This document shows positions 1-10,200 of a stretch of DNA of 64,000 nt, in pieces (position 1 is the first letter of the stretch; each line of letters starts with the position of its first letter). This DNA is from Labyrinthula sp. Ha (Eukaryota > Sar > Bigyra > Labyrinthulida > Labyrinthulaceae), in assembly GCA_015227615.1 (NCBI GenBank), contig JAALGZ010000054.1:170777-234776 (forward strand), in the 5' to 3' direction. Under the pieces are notes generated by a model. It was given only the letters and a program-made list of their open reading frames with translations, was not told the DNA's origin and did no database searches. The position numbers and the translations under genes are program-made.

Positions 1-332
1 TCCAGCTTTTCTTCTATTCCTTTTCTTCTTTCTAATAGTTCATTATTGATATTAATTTGATCTAAATAGCGATCTTCCTCTCGACGATGGTCTTCTGTTT
101 CCAACACATCTCCAGTAGATTCTGTTTCGATATTCTCCACTTCAATTACTGGTTTGTCTAGGTCATCCACTCTTTGATTATAAATCTGGTCCTCGAACCT
201 TTTCTTCATCTGCAGGTACATCTTATTAAGTCGATCATGTGTATGAGGATATCTTTCAACATTCTCTTCGATCATTTGCTCCAATAGATTAATCTGCTCC
301 TCCGCTACACTACTCCAATCTCTGGTTGACAT
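1..332 (-). CDS. 5' part of an unknown acidic coiled-coil protein (runs off the window)
   Basis: Reading the minus strand from an ATG at 332 gives 110 open codons up to the window edge. The protein begins MSTRDWSSVAEEQ, is rich in Glu, Asp, Arg and Lys, and has long helix-forming stretches (residues about 8-25 and 35-55, and again from about 85 on), so a coiled coil is likely. There is no signal peptide or membrane segment. Base composition is less AT-rich than the flanking intergenic DNA, as expected of coding sequence. It diverges from the membrane-protein gene that starts downstream on the plus strand. I do not recognise the family. The ATG is chosen because it is the first one after AT-rich, stop-filled sequence; the rest of the gene lies outside the window. 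Confidence 0.6.
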   Translation of the reverse strand, partial: MSTRDWSSVAEEQINLLEQMIEENVERYPHTHDRLNKMYLQMKKRFEDQIYNQRVDDLDKPVIEVENIETESTGDVLETEDHRREEDRYLDQININNELLERRKGIEEKL

Positions 333-755
333 TCTTATTCGGTTTTTCTTTTTAAGTATTGATATCAATATAACTTACTCAGAGTTTCCACTAGTGCCGT
401 GTAAGAATTGCTAAAAGATTTCGGGTGTAGCCTTGTTTGTAAATATAAGTGTAAATTAATTCAATAAATTGCAGTAACTTCAAAACTCGTCAGTTCAAAA
501 TATCCTCTGCAATACGTCAAATGGGATCCTTAAGTATAAATTATTTCCTTCGCGCTTTTGGAGAAATGCAATTAACCTATTTTTCGTATTTATTATATTT
601 AGTTGGTGTCAATATGTATCTCTCGAAGTATGGTAATGTAATATTGTAAGTACCTATACTAAAGTGTTCTAACACGCAATATATTGTTATATATATATTT
701 ATGTATAAGGATAAAATAAGTTATATTGAATTTATATGAAGTGACATAAGTTTTT
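333..755. other. divergent intergenic region with a possible first exon
   Basis: AT-rich DNA between two divergent genes. A short plus-strand ORF begins with ATG at 566 and encodes a hydrophobic leader (MQLTYFSYLLYLVGV), which would suit a signal peptide for the PA-domain membrane protein that follows. A GT donor lies near 630 and an acceptor (tttttcctcag) ends at about 755. One intron here would be about 120 nt, longer than the ~30-nt introns seen elsewhere, so the link is tentative. Confidence 0.3.
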
Positions 756-2222
756 CCTCAGAGAACAAACACTTCTGAGTTACATCATCCAGAAAACAAC
801 ACTCTTGGACCATACAGAACAACTCATTTTTCTGAGTTAATTGGAACTTTTCCTTCTTCTTGCTTTATCTCAACAAATGCCACAATTCTTTTACCTGGTG
901 AAAATCCGTGCAAGAGAAGCTCAATTCACACAGATCTTTCTGGTATTGTTGTTTTCATTGAATCAATTGAAACTGAAAAATGTCACCCTGAACTAGCATA
1001 TAAAAAGCTTCAATCTCTTGGTGCTATGGCAGCAGTAAATGTAGGTCAAAGACCAGCTGGATCAAATATGTATATTTCACAGTTCGGGTATTCTATTGGA
1101 AAAGGAAAAATTCCTTTTTTAGATACTAGTTTAGAGTTTTTTGAAGATGTTTATGAAGAAATAAAACTTTCAAAAGAAGAAATTTTTGTGGAAATTGATG
1201 GTTGTGATGATGAAAATCAGTTTAAACAGTGTTATGAAGTTTTTGATCTTATTGCAAGTTGGTTTGTAATCCCTTTTACCGTATTGAATGTTGTAACTGC
1301 AAGAAGTTCATTGAAAAGAATAAAACCTACAAAAGGAACAGCTCCAAGAATATTTATTTCAAAATTCTTTTTTTATCAAAATATTTTTTCAACATTTTCT
1401 TCTTTCTTTTACTTACAAGCTAGTGATTCATATTTTTGGCCAACAGGTGGAATATATAAAACAAACATTGGGTTAATTTTTAATGGAATTCGAGGTGTAC
1501 TTTTCTTTTTTGGAACAGTTATATGTTCATATTATTGGTTTTATCTTGCTTATTGTTGTTTTTCAAAAACAAATATATCAAATACAACTTTTTTAAAGAT
1601 TATTTTTTCTTTTTGTTCGGATAATTTTTTTAGCACCTATTTCTATTATTTTTGTTATGCATATCCATTCATAACTTTTATAATTATTCAATACATATTG
1701 CAAAAACCAGGATCAGGATATTGGATTATGGCTATTTTATTTTCACTTACTGATGCATTGACAACATTAACTTTTCTAATATCAAATGCAATGTTTTTTA
1801 GTAAGGTTCTTAAAGTTTTGCAAAATAGAGTTGAATTTGAATCAGCACAAACAAAAGTATCAAGATGTACTGCAATTACTGGTATTGGACTTGAAACATA
1901 TTTAGATAAGAATGATATTCAAATAGAAGGATTTTCTTTACAAACTGCTCTTCTAGTTATTCATATGAGTAAATATTTGTTTAGAGTTTCAGCTATATTT
2001 TTTTGTATTTTATTACTTGCTCCAATTGTTACAGAATCTTTATTGTTCAATGGAGATTATGAAGACTCTGAATCTGTAAACTCTTGTATACTAAGCTTGA
2101 GATATTCTTGGGCTCCTATTTTAAAATTAATTATGTTTTATTGTTTAATAAAAGGTGTTTCAGGAATAAATCGAAAGGAAAAAAGAGAAACCAGTGTTAA
2201 ACGCTTTCTTAGTTCAAATTAA
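756..2222 (+). CDS. PA-domain multi-pass membrane protein
   Basis: The reading frame is open from a splice acceptor near 755 to TAA at 2222, about 488 codons; the internal ATG at 1026 is not the real start because homology-like sequence extends upstream of it. The N-terminal ~150 residues resemble a protease-associated (PA) domain: SGIVVFIESIETEKCHPELA, then AYKKLQSLGAMAAVNV, then a GKGKIPFLDTS segment, matching the usual pattern of a hydrophobic strand, a Cys, a helix with GA, and a closing strand. Next comes a short acidic linker, then roughly seven hydrophobic segments ending in a basic tail (NRKEKRETSVKRF). This suggests a lumenal or extracellular PA domain on a seven-pass or similar membrane protein, perhaps a receptor. 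The first exon, expected to carry the signal peptide, is uncertain. It resembles the EGF-like membrane genes at 25.3 and 57.2 kb in having several hydrophobic segments and a KPG motif before the last ones. Confidence 0.65.
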   Translation, partial: PQRTNTSELHHPENNTLGPYRTTHFSELIGTFPSSCFISTNATILLPGENPCKRSSIHTDLSGIVVFIESIETEKCHPELAYKKLQSLGAMAAVNVGQRPAGSNMYISQFGYSIGKGKIPFLDTSLEFFEDVYEEIKLSKEEIFVEIDGCDDENQFKQCYEVFDLIASWFVIPFTVLNVVTARSSLKRIKPTKGTAPRIFISKFFFYQNIFSTFSSFFYLQASDSYFWPTGGIYKTNIGLIFNGIRGVLFFFGTVICSYYWFYLAYCCFSKTNISNTTFLKIIFSFCSDNFFSTYFYYFCYAYPFITFIIIQYILQKPGSGYWIMAILFSLTDALTTLTFLISNAMFFSKVLKVLQNRVEFESAQTKVSRCTAITGIGLETYLDKNDIQIEGFSLQTALLVIHMSKYLFRVSAIFFCILLLAPIVTESLLFNGDYEDSESVNSCILSLRYSWAPILKLIMFYCLIKGVSGINRKEKRETSVKRFLSSN

Positions 2223-2441
2223 ATGTCAAGTTTGAGATCTAGATTGTTTCTGGGTCATGGCTGTTTTGCGTTAGGCTTTTGTTTATTAGAGTATATATGG
2301 GTTTGTTATTCTTTTGTTAAATTAGGTTTGGTCAAAGATAAAAAAACTTAATGCATTCTTTATTTTATTTTCTATACCAAAATATGTTCTTTGTTTTATC
2401 TGTCTTATTGTTTATTTGTGATATATAAAACAAAGTAAACT

Positions 2442-2675
2442 ATGTTTGAGAATAAAGAAAAAATAACTCTTTACTCGATTATAGTTAAATCAAACAATCA
2501 AATGAAGGCAACATTGGATACGTTTAATGAAAAAAGACGAGCTGTTTTTAGAGAAAATCAATCGAATAGGAGATTAGAGTATAAAAAAATAGAGACACAG
2601 GAAATTTGGATGGAAGAAATTCAGGTACATTTCAAGATTACAGGTTCAAAAACAAACTTATTTACAACTGATTGA
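2442..2675 (+). CDS. small basic hypothetical protein, doubtful
   Basis: A 77-codon ORF from an ATG at 2442, in the gap between the PA-domain gene and the convergent Roco gene. It encodes a charged, helix-prone peptide (NEKRRAVFRENQSNRRLEYK). A GT-AG pair near 2625-2643 would remove 19 nt and extend the frame to a stop near 2715, overlapping the 3' end of the Roco gene by about 24 bp. No family is recognised. The codon content looks more protein-like than most random AT-rich ORFs, but it could be chance or part of a 3' UTR. Confidence 0.25.
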   Translation: MFENKEKITLYSIIVKSNNQMKATLDTFNEKRRAVFRENQSNRRLEYKKIETQEIWMEEIQVHFKITGSKTNLFTTD

Positions 2676-2691
2676 TATTATTTTTCTTACT

Positions 2692-5420
2692 TTAGTAAAG
2701 GAAATCAGGAGCTAACCCACCTTCAAAGAGCCATTCTTCTTTCTGCTCTTCAGAAGGCGCTTCATTTTCATATTCATCGGAGGAAAGAGAAGAAACTGAA
2801 AGTGGATTTAGAGTGTACCCAGACTTGTCCGAACACTGAGATTGACTATCTACATCTGCAGTCTCTACAATTTCTTGCATCTCTTCAGAAATCAGCTCAA
2901 CATTTTCTTTTAACCATTGTAAACTATTTCCTTGAACAAGAGTAAAACTAATTTCAGTTTCAGTGTTTAAAAAAATATCAACTATTCTTTTGTTCTTGAA
3001 AATAATTCTTGCAAATCCTTTGAATAAAAGTGATTCCTGAATATCTTCATCCTTTTGAAATAAAAAGACAACTCTTACAAAAACAGCCAAACGAACAAGA
3101 CTTTTGAAAACTATTCTAATATCACTCTTAAAAGAAGGTTTTATTTTTGAATTCTTTAGTTCAGGAAGTAATTCAGGAAGAATAAAGACATCACTTTCTT
3201 TTTCTACAGGTATCAAAACCAAACTATTCAAAGCCAAACTTAAAATATATTTCTTTTCTTTATCAGAATATTCTTTTAATAAAATATTAAAAAGTTCTTT
3301 ATTTAATTTTCCTTTATCAACATAAATTCTATATAAAGAAAATTTATTACTTGGAATTCTAAACGCAAGTTCATGAAAATTTGGATCTCTTATAAACTTA
3401 CCTAAAGCTTGAGCAAGATAAGAAGGTGCAAAAAAAATAAAGTTTTCATCTGCTTCTAAATCTAGATCAGGAAAATAACATATTAAACCAGCTCTTGAAT
3501 ATATTGTAAGCATAACTTCAACTTCCCAATCTTCAAAACCACAAGAATAAGATTTATCTTCCAATTCTTTCAAAGTCATAATATTTGTTTGTTCTCGACA
3601 ATTATCCAGGAAAAGAAGCCAAGCAGTTCCTATGCTAAATTTAAGAAAGTTCTCTTTATTTATTCCAGCTGCTCCAGAAACAAGACTTTTTATTTTATCT
3701 TTTATATCTTTTTTCTCTTGAGAATATAATTTTGAATTCTCAATAGGAAAGAAAATATTCATATCATTTTTCAATATATTTAATTCAGAAGAAAGACTTT
3801 TGGCAAACTCATGAAGCTTTTTTTGTATTTTTTCTAGTTTTATGTCTTCAATATTCTTTCTCTTATATCTTCTCAAATGAGTTCCAATAAAAATAACTGG
3901 TGCTTTTTCTGTATTTCTTAAAATACTTTCACACCAAAATTTTAACCTAAATAAATCATTTTGAAATATTTTTGTCATATTAAAACCTACAAAATAGAGA
4001 GAATTTGAATTCATAAAAATATGATGAACAGAAGAAAATATTTCTTGTCCACCAAAATCATAAACACGAAAATAAACATCTTTTGTACTAAAACCAGATG
4101 TACTAGTTTTCATTTGCTCGATAAACTTTTCATTAGAAACAGTTCTTGAAAGAAGCTCTTTTTCAAAGTCAAGTTTATATTTTGTTTTAACTTTTTGATT
4201 AGGATCAAAATTAGCATAAACAGCACCAGGAAGACTATTTTTTACTCGTTGAACACTTAGTTCATATTTAGATATTGAGTTCCAGTTATAATCGTCTGGG
4301 CTTATAGAAAAAATATCAATATCATTCAAAACTAAAGTTGAAGTATTATTAAGTAAAAAACTTTTGTCAGATAAACTTCTTATGGTAGAAGTTTTCCCAA
4401 CTTGTCCATCACCCATAAAAAGAACTTGACATTCATTTAAAAGAGTTGGTGTATTGTATTTAGCTTTTAGCACTGTTGAAACATAACTTTTCATTCTTTC
4501 TTCTACATTTTTAGTATTGAATTTATTCTTTCCAAGTTCAAATAATAAAAGAAAAGAATGATTATCAAGTAAATCTTGAACTTCATCTTTGTTTTTTTCA
4601 ATATTTATTTCACCAACTCGCAAACTAAAAGTCAAAAGAAAACAAAAATAAACATAAACTTCACTAAAGAAGGTAAGTTTTCCAAACATTCTTTTGTTAA
4701 AGCGGTAATTTCTGGGGTATCAATCCTCAAGTTATCTTCTCGAATACTAGAAATAAAGAAAAGAAAAGAAAATACAAAACACTTTTCAAAGTAGTCATTC
4801 TTGAAATTTCTTTCAATATTATAAGAAATGTTTCTTCTCTGATATCATTATTATCGAAGCTGTTATTAACATAAATAAAAAGTTTACAATATTGACTTTA
4901 TTTTTTGTCCTTTTAAAAACTGAAAAAGAGAATTATCTTCTGAAATATTGCACCTGAGAAAACTAAAACATAAAAACAACAGAAAAAAAATACGTTATGT
5001 ACTGAAAATTCAGTTTTTGTTTTATTTCTTCCATTACAATAAAATTCATGGTGTTTAAATTACAAAAAGCAAACCTAGTATAAAAGCAAAACAAGAAAAT
5101 ACTGAAGTACTTCAATCTTTGGGAACTTTTCAAACCAAACAGAAAGGTTTTTTTCAATAAAATCTATAGGGCAGCAATTAAATCTAGAGAATAAAGCATG
5201 ATATATGAATACCTCAACTTCGTAATCTCTTTGTGCACATTCACTTCTTTAACAAACTCTTCTGCTTCTTTTCCAAACCTTTCATCTTCAATTGGGTTGT
5301 ACCAGATATCATAAGACCTATGAATTAGAAGGGAAAATAAATAAACCATTGAATGATGAACTCTTTGTTTTCATTTCTATTCTGAAATTGTTGTTTAATT
5401 GATGGGGCTTTATATCGCAT
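2692..5420 (-). CDS. LRR-Roc-COR (Roco-family) GTPase, 8 exons
   Basis: Eight exons: 5347-5420, 5213-5317, 5103-5183, 5003-5074, 4888-4953, 4776-4859, 4660-4746 and 2692-4624. They are joined by seven GT-AG introns of 28-49 nt and give 833 codons plus TAA. The ATG at 5420 is the first in frame; the large final exon alone would start with a spurious MFGKLTFF. Residues 25-200 are leucine-rich-repeat-like (e.g. LPSLVNLRV, LKGQKIKSIFFDNNDI). The Roc GTPase follows: P-loop GDGQVGKTS at about 261-269, switch II YDFGGQE, and GTHLRR where the base-binding THxD motif is expected (the Asp is replaced). A COR region follows (CGFEDWEVEVMLTIYSRAGL, FAPSYLAQALGKFI). The tail is acidic and Ser-rich. Roco proteins are multidomain regulators in which COR dimerises and controls GTP turnover. 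No kinase or TIR domain is attached, so the output is unknown. Confidence 0.85.
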
Positions 5421-5689
5421 TTTTTACGTTTTTTGTTTAAATTAGTTTTATTATTTGAAATTCGAGAAATATATTTTTCTCGGGAATTAATGAGAGTCCC
5501 GTTTGAAAAGTATTTTCATTAGCAAAAAATTAGCCGATCTGATTCTTACTCCCTATTTTATCTAAACAAAAATTTTTCAATATTGACATATTTTTAGGTA
5601 ATGGCTATTTATAATAGGTATGTTTATCAAAATAACAAAAGCTTACCGTTAATCATTTTATAAATATATTTTGAGCGCGACATAACGAG

Positions 5690-6024
5690 AGAGCTCTGCT
5701 AGAGAAGGAATCATTTATGAACGAATATTGCCCAAAATTTTCACATCTAGATCGCCACCGGTATCTTGATATCCTCGGTGAGTTAGGTACACACGTGTAT
5801 TGGATCACTTCTTAACTTAACTTGTGGTTCTCCTTGGTCTTTTGATTAACGTGAACTGGACAACTGGAATTTCCCTTTTGTGATTTTTCTTAATTCTTAA
5901 TTCTGTTGGATTCTGACTGTGCCTTTTTTAGTCATTCTATTCCTCCAATCAGATTACTATACTCAACCAATCATATAATATCACTATTTATAAAATCAAG
6001 GAAATACAAACTCATAACGATACA
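5690..6024 (-). repeat. putative 3' LTR of the retrotransposon
   Basis: Read on the minus strand, a purine-only run (complement of 6025-6037, gggaagaggggga) is followed directly by TGTATCG, the usual arrangement of polypurine tract and TG start of a 3' LTR. The far end near 5690 is estimated from the change in base composition; no second copy is in the window to confirm it. Confidence 0.45.
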
Positions 6025-6037
6025 TCCCCCTCTTCCC
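6025..6037 (-). other. polypurine tract of the retrotransposon
   Basis: A 13-nt purine run on the minus strand between the methyltransferase ORF and the TG that would open the 3' LTR. In LTR elements this tract primes plus-strand DNA synthesis. It is found only here in the element. Confidence 0.5.
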
Positions 6038-6169
6038 ATAAATGCGAGACTCCACTCTGTCTAAGCACCGCCTGTACTCCAAGACTTCTCATATTTTTAT
6101 TTAGGTCAGTCCGGGTCCCTACGTGCAACCATCCTTTCCGTAGTCCGCTGATGCTGGAGAATACCTCCA

Positions 6170-7228
6170 CTAGAACTGCATTATTCCCCATAATTCGCTT
6201 AATTGCCTTTTCACAGTTAGCGGTCTTATTCCAAAATCCGCGCGATCCGCCAATATCACCTCTCGCTTCTTTAATTCTTCCAATTCGTCCGATCCTTCGG
6301 CGCCGCGTCGCTTAAAGAAATATAATACTTCATGCGATCGCTGAAATAATTTTTCTAAAGCGCCTCGTATTTTTCCACGCGGCGTCATCTTCACCCATAC
6401 CCAGCTATGGACAGGATCATAATCCGACTCATCCATATACTGGAATGCCGAGCGCAGCTTCCCCTGCGGGATCCAGACCGCCGCATAACGCGGCCTCACT
6501 TCTCTTATTCCGAAGTTCATCCAATCCGAATCCCCGCCTGGAATATCTTCCGCGCTTTTCCAAGGCGGGTCGGCTAAAATCAGTTGTACTTCCGGCAAAT
6601 CTGGAGTTCCATGACTCCATTCCTTATTGTATGGATCGAGCGCATACCTCACCTTCTCAGGCGGCGCTATACAACACTTCAACACTACCTCGCTCTTCTC
6701 AAAGAAGATCTCAAATATTCGACCCGCGCACTGTATTGCGGTAAGTTGTATTTTCCCGCCATAGGATATTAGATACCGCCACTTCGAATTCCGCTCAATT
6801 TGGAAGGGGGTGTTCGTTAAGACTCGCGGCGTTCTGGTCGGCTCTTCATGGCGCTCATATCTTATCCGAAAGCCATTTGCCTCCCATTCCGCCTCTTTAT
6901 TCTGCTCAAATGCAACAACCATTGTACTTATCATTTTTTCATATGTGGCGAGTTTCCTGCACCGTTCCGCCGCCATTCTAACATAATCGGCCGCCCGTTT
7001 TCTATGCTTCCGCAACTCTGCCACATACTTGGGCGCAAATTCTTTCGCTATTTCTTCATTAGCAAGTACTAGCGCCTGCTCGCAGTCGGAAAACCGTCTT
7101 ATACAGCGAAAATCCGTACTACTAATCTTTTCATTTGACTTCCGTACTTTTTCAATATCCCAATGTTCTCCCCCTATCTCTTCAAGGTTCAGCCACCCCA
7201 ATTGCTGCTGTATATATCCTCGAATCAT
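6170..7228 (-). CDS. MT-A70-family N6-adenine methyltransferase carried by the retrotransposon
   Basis: A 352-codon ORF that is the last gene of the element, starting with a 4-nt ATGA overlap with the end of pol. The C-terminal half is an MT-A70 domain: LILADPPWKS with the catalytic DPPW at residues 220-223, then YAAVWIP, then SWVWVKMTPRGKIRGALEKL and RSHEVLYFFKRRG, which match the usual order of DPPW, a WV-type strand, a VWVK strand, and an SHE(V/L)L strand. The first ~180 residues are helical and charged (AELRKHRKRAADYV) and are not recognised. MT-A70 enzymes use S-adenosylmethionine to methylate N6 of adenine in RNA (METTL3 type) or DNA (ciliate MTA1, METTL4 type); which applies here cannot be told. 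Position behind a chromodomain integrase suggests it acts on chromatin or on the element's own nucleic acid. This is inference. Confidence 0.8.
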   Translation of the reverse strand: MIRGYIQQQLGWLNLEEIGGEHWDIEKVRKSNEKISSTDFRCIRRFSDCEQALVLANEEIAKEFAPKYVAELRKHRKRAADYVRMAAERCRKLATYEKMISTMVVAFEQNKEAEWEANGFRIRYERHEEPTRTPRVLTNTPFQIERNSKWRYLISYGGKIQLTAIQCAGRIFEIFFEKSEVVLKCCIAPPEKVRYALDPYNKEWSHGTPDLPEVQLILADPPWKSAEDIPGGDSDWMNFGIREVRPRYAAVWIPQGKLRSAFQYMDESDYDPVHSWVWVKMTPRGKIRGALEKLFQRSHEVLYFFKRRGAEGSDELEELKKREVILADRADFGIRPLTVKRQLSELWGIMQF

Positions 7229-10200
7229 AGATGCGCTTTTATGCGGAGATATAAGCGATATTTTTCAAAGCGGCCGATGCCAAACTTAAGTACCAACTTT
7301 CTAATTTCCTGCTTTTCCGCTCTTGTCCATCCTTTAACCGAGGCTACCTCATATTTTTCCTCCGGTAGTTCCGCTCTTATCTCGGACAAATATTCATGCC
7401 ATTTCCGAAAATTCGGTACTCTTCTTATCACTCGGTCAACCCCATGTTCCGCCGTAACAAGCGCTTGTTTTGCTCTTTTTCGCAACTTGTCCTGGCTTGG
7501 TCTGCGAGTTTTTGCCGATAAATGCTCCGTCAAAATATTTCGAACATCTTCATACATCGTTTGAATAGGTTCCCAGGTGTTGTCCTCGTCGCGGAAACCC
7601 CTCCATTTAACTTCCACCACATACTCCGTTAAATGAGGGTCGTATTTGACATCCCCGAAACCTGCTACTTCTAAATGTTTAAAGTTTCCGACATAAACTT
7701 TCCTCAGCGCTTCCGACGGCACGAATCCGCTCGGCTCATAAAAATATAGCCGACTTCCATGCACCTCTGTAGTTTTACCGTCCAATGTTTTTACCTTATA
7801 AACATTCTTCGAAACTACTTCTGTAATCTGCGCCGGACCGGACCACTCCAGCGCTAATTTATCGCGCTCTCTTGGAGTACCTTTCGACGATACCAGACAC
7901 CAGTCTCCCTCATTATATTGGAGTAGCGCTGGGTCAACAGCCGTCCTTTTCCTCCTGTTGTTCAGCACCTTTTGATATTCCACATACTTAGCGACTTTTT
8001 TCTCGTAGTCATCTAAGCGCTTTCTAAAAGCGGAACTTAATTTGTACAGAACATCGTCGTCAATACCAACCAACACCCTGGCGCCGCCTCGGATTCTTTC
8101 CACTATTGGCGGAAGACCCGCAGGCTCGATATATTGGCGCTCCGGATTTACATATAAGAATAGTTCATATGCCGTCGGCGCATTCTTCCGACCAGGTATT
8201 TTCCGCGAAGGCACCGGTAACTCATTCATGGCGCCTTGAATTTTATTCAATATCTTCGGCCATTCATCCTCATTTAGCCGATATTCATTTACCAAACTCT
8301 TCAAGAAATTCAATACCTTTTTATTGACAACCTCAACCTCCCCGTTTGTCCAGCTCGCGTAAGATACCGCAAAACTCTGGGAAAAACGAAGTTCTTTTCT
8401 AAGCGCCGCCATCACTGAATTCGCAAAATGACTTCCGCGGTCCGTCACCAACGTAAAGTCTTTTTCCAGCTTATAATTTGCCACGAATCTATCAAGCGCT
8501 TCTATAACCGCCTGCGTATCCGGCGCTTTTGTATGCGTTAGTTGTGTAAATCTGCTGAAGGCGTCCGTCAATACTAGAATATGGCCTATCCTATTTACAT
8601 ATAGAAAATCCGCCACTAGAGTTTCGCGCGGCCGCCTGGCTCTCGTCACCAGGCTTTAAGTCGTTTTAATCGCCTTCGGGAGCCTGCGGCAATGTATGCA
8701 GTTGTCCCTGAATAGGCGGATTAATTCAACCATCTTTTTCCATGAAGTATCACCTCTTAGTACACGTTCCATGGCGGCGGGTATTCTCCATTCAAATCTA
8801 GCCGCCTCCGCCAAGTCCGCCTCTAGCGAACCGTGCTTATTTGCTAGATGTATGTGCACTAATTGCCGCTCTAACAGTGAAGGCGGCAAAATAATCTTTC
8901 CCGCCAACCTCTTTATCCTCGAGGTTCTAGTAATCATCTCTCTTTTCTGGGCGCTAATAACTTCCGCTTCTGTCAGCGGCGCCCAGTCGCCTTCAAAATA
9001 CGGGTTGAATACTGATACCCGGTATTTATCAAGCGACTTAAATGATGCATACATCTTCTTATCCATTTGTTGTTTCGGCCTTAAATTGTTTACTCTCACT
9101 GCTATACTTCTTATCTTCGCAGTCGTGCCATCCTCATCTTCTGACGTCGAGTAAGTATCCGTCTCGATATAGCGCTCATTTCCGGTGTCGCTAATATCCG
9201 ACGGAACTTCAGTCGGCCACGTCGCGAAGTCCTCCGTCAGCTGCTTCCATTCTTTTTCAGAGTATTCCTTCCGAATTTGCCGCTCTACTTCTTTCATAAG
9301 ATCCGACGTACCTTCTTTTCGCAGCGGTTTGCGCCTAATGCGCCTAGTGATTTGCCGACAAGCTGTTAGCGCCGGTCGTACAAAATGCTCAGGCGTGATA
9401 CTCACATCCAATTTTTCTATCCATTTCATTCTCGTTGGGCGCAGTAACTCGGGCGTCCAATCTTCAAAATCTCTTTTGATTCTGAAGTATAGGTCTTCGT
9501 CACCGAGTAGCGAATCATTTCTTTCCGTATATATGGATAAAGCATCGAGTACCGCTTCCTGAAGCCATTCTCTTACTTTGACGTCAGTGTCCTGTCGGCG
9601 TTCCTCCGACACTCTTCTCAGGCGCTTCATTGCACGCGACAAGACGGGTATTTCTCTTTCCGTCTCCCACGTCTGCACCTTTATTACGCGTACCGCCGCC
9701 CCGACGTCACCTTCCGTCGGCGCCGCCCACCTCGTGAGCATGTCTGCGAAGATATTACTATCTCCGTCAACGTGGTGAATATCCACCAGTACATGCTGCA
9801 AGATTAACATCCAGCGCTGCAGGCGGTTAAGATGTCCATGGTTTATCTTTGACCCGCCTCGCAGTATAGCCTTCAAATTGAGATGATCTGTATATACCTG
9901 TACCGCCGTTGGGTGAAACGGCAACAAGTATGAAAGTTTATTAAATGTTCGAATTATAGGGTATAGTTCCTTGTGGCATATACCCCACACAAGTTGACTT
10001 GCGTCAAATTTGCCGCTCAAAAACATCATCGGATAAACCGTCTTTTTTAATAAGTCCTTTCCGCGCTCCTCCTGTCGCGCTTGGAATAGGATGGCACTAT
10101 GGTATTTATCCGACGCGTCGGTTACTAAAATCAGATCCATACTTCGATCATAATGTTGTAACCGCGCCTTCGCGGCATCCGCTAGCCTCTGCTTGAAGCG

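Noticed and set aside
7163-10196. Several plus-strand ORFs of 62-152 codons inside the retrotransposon
   Set aside because: Shadows of the pol and methyltransferase frames; no recognised motif.
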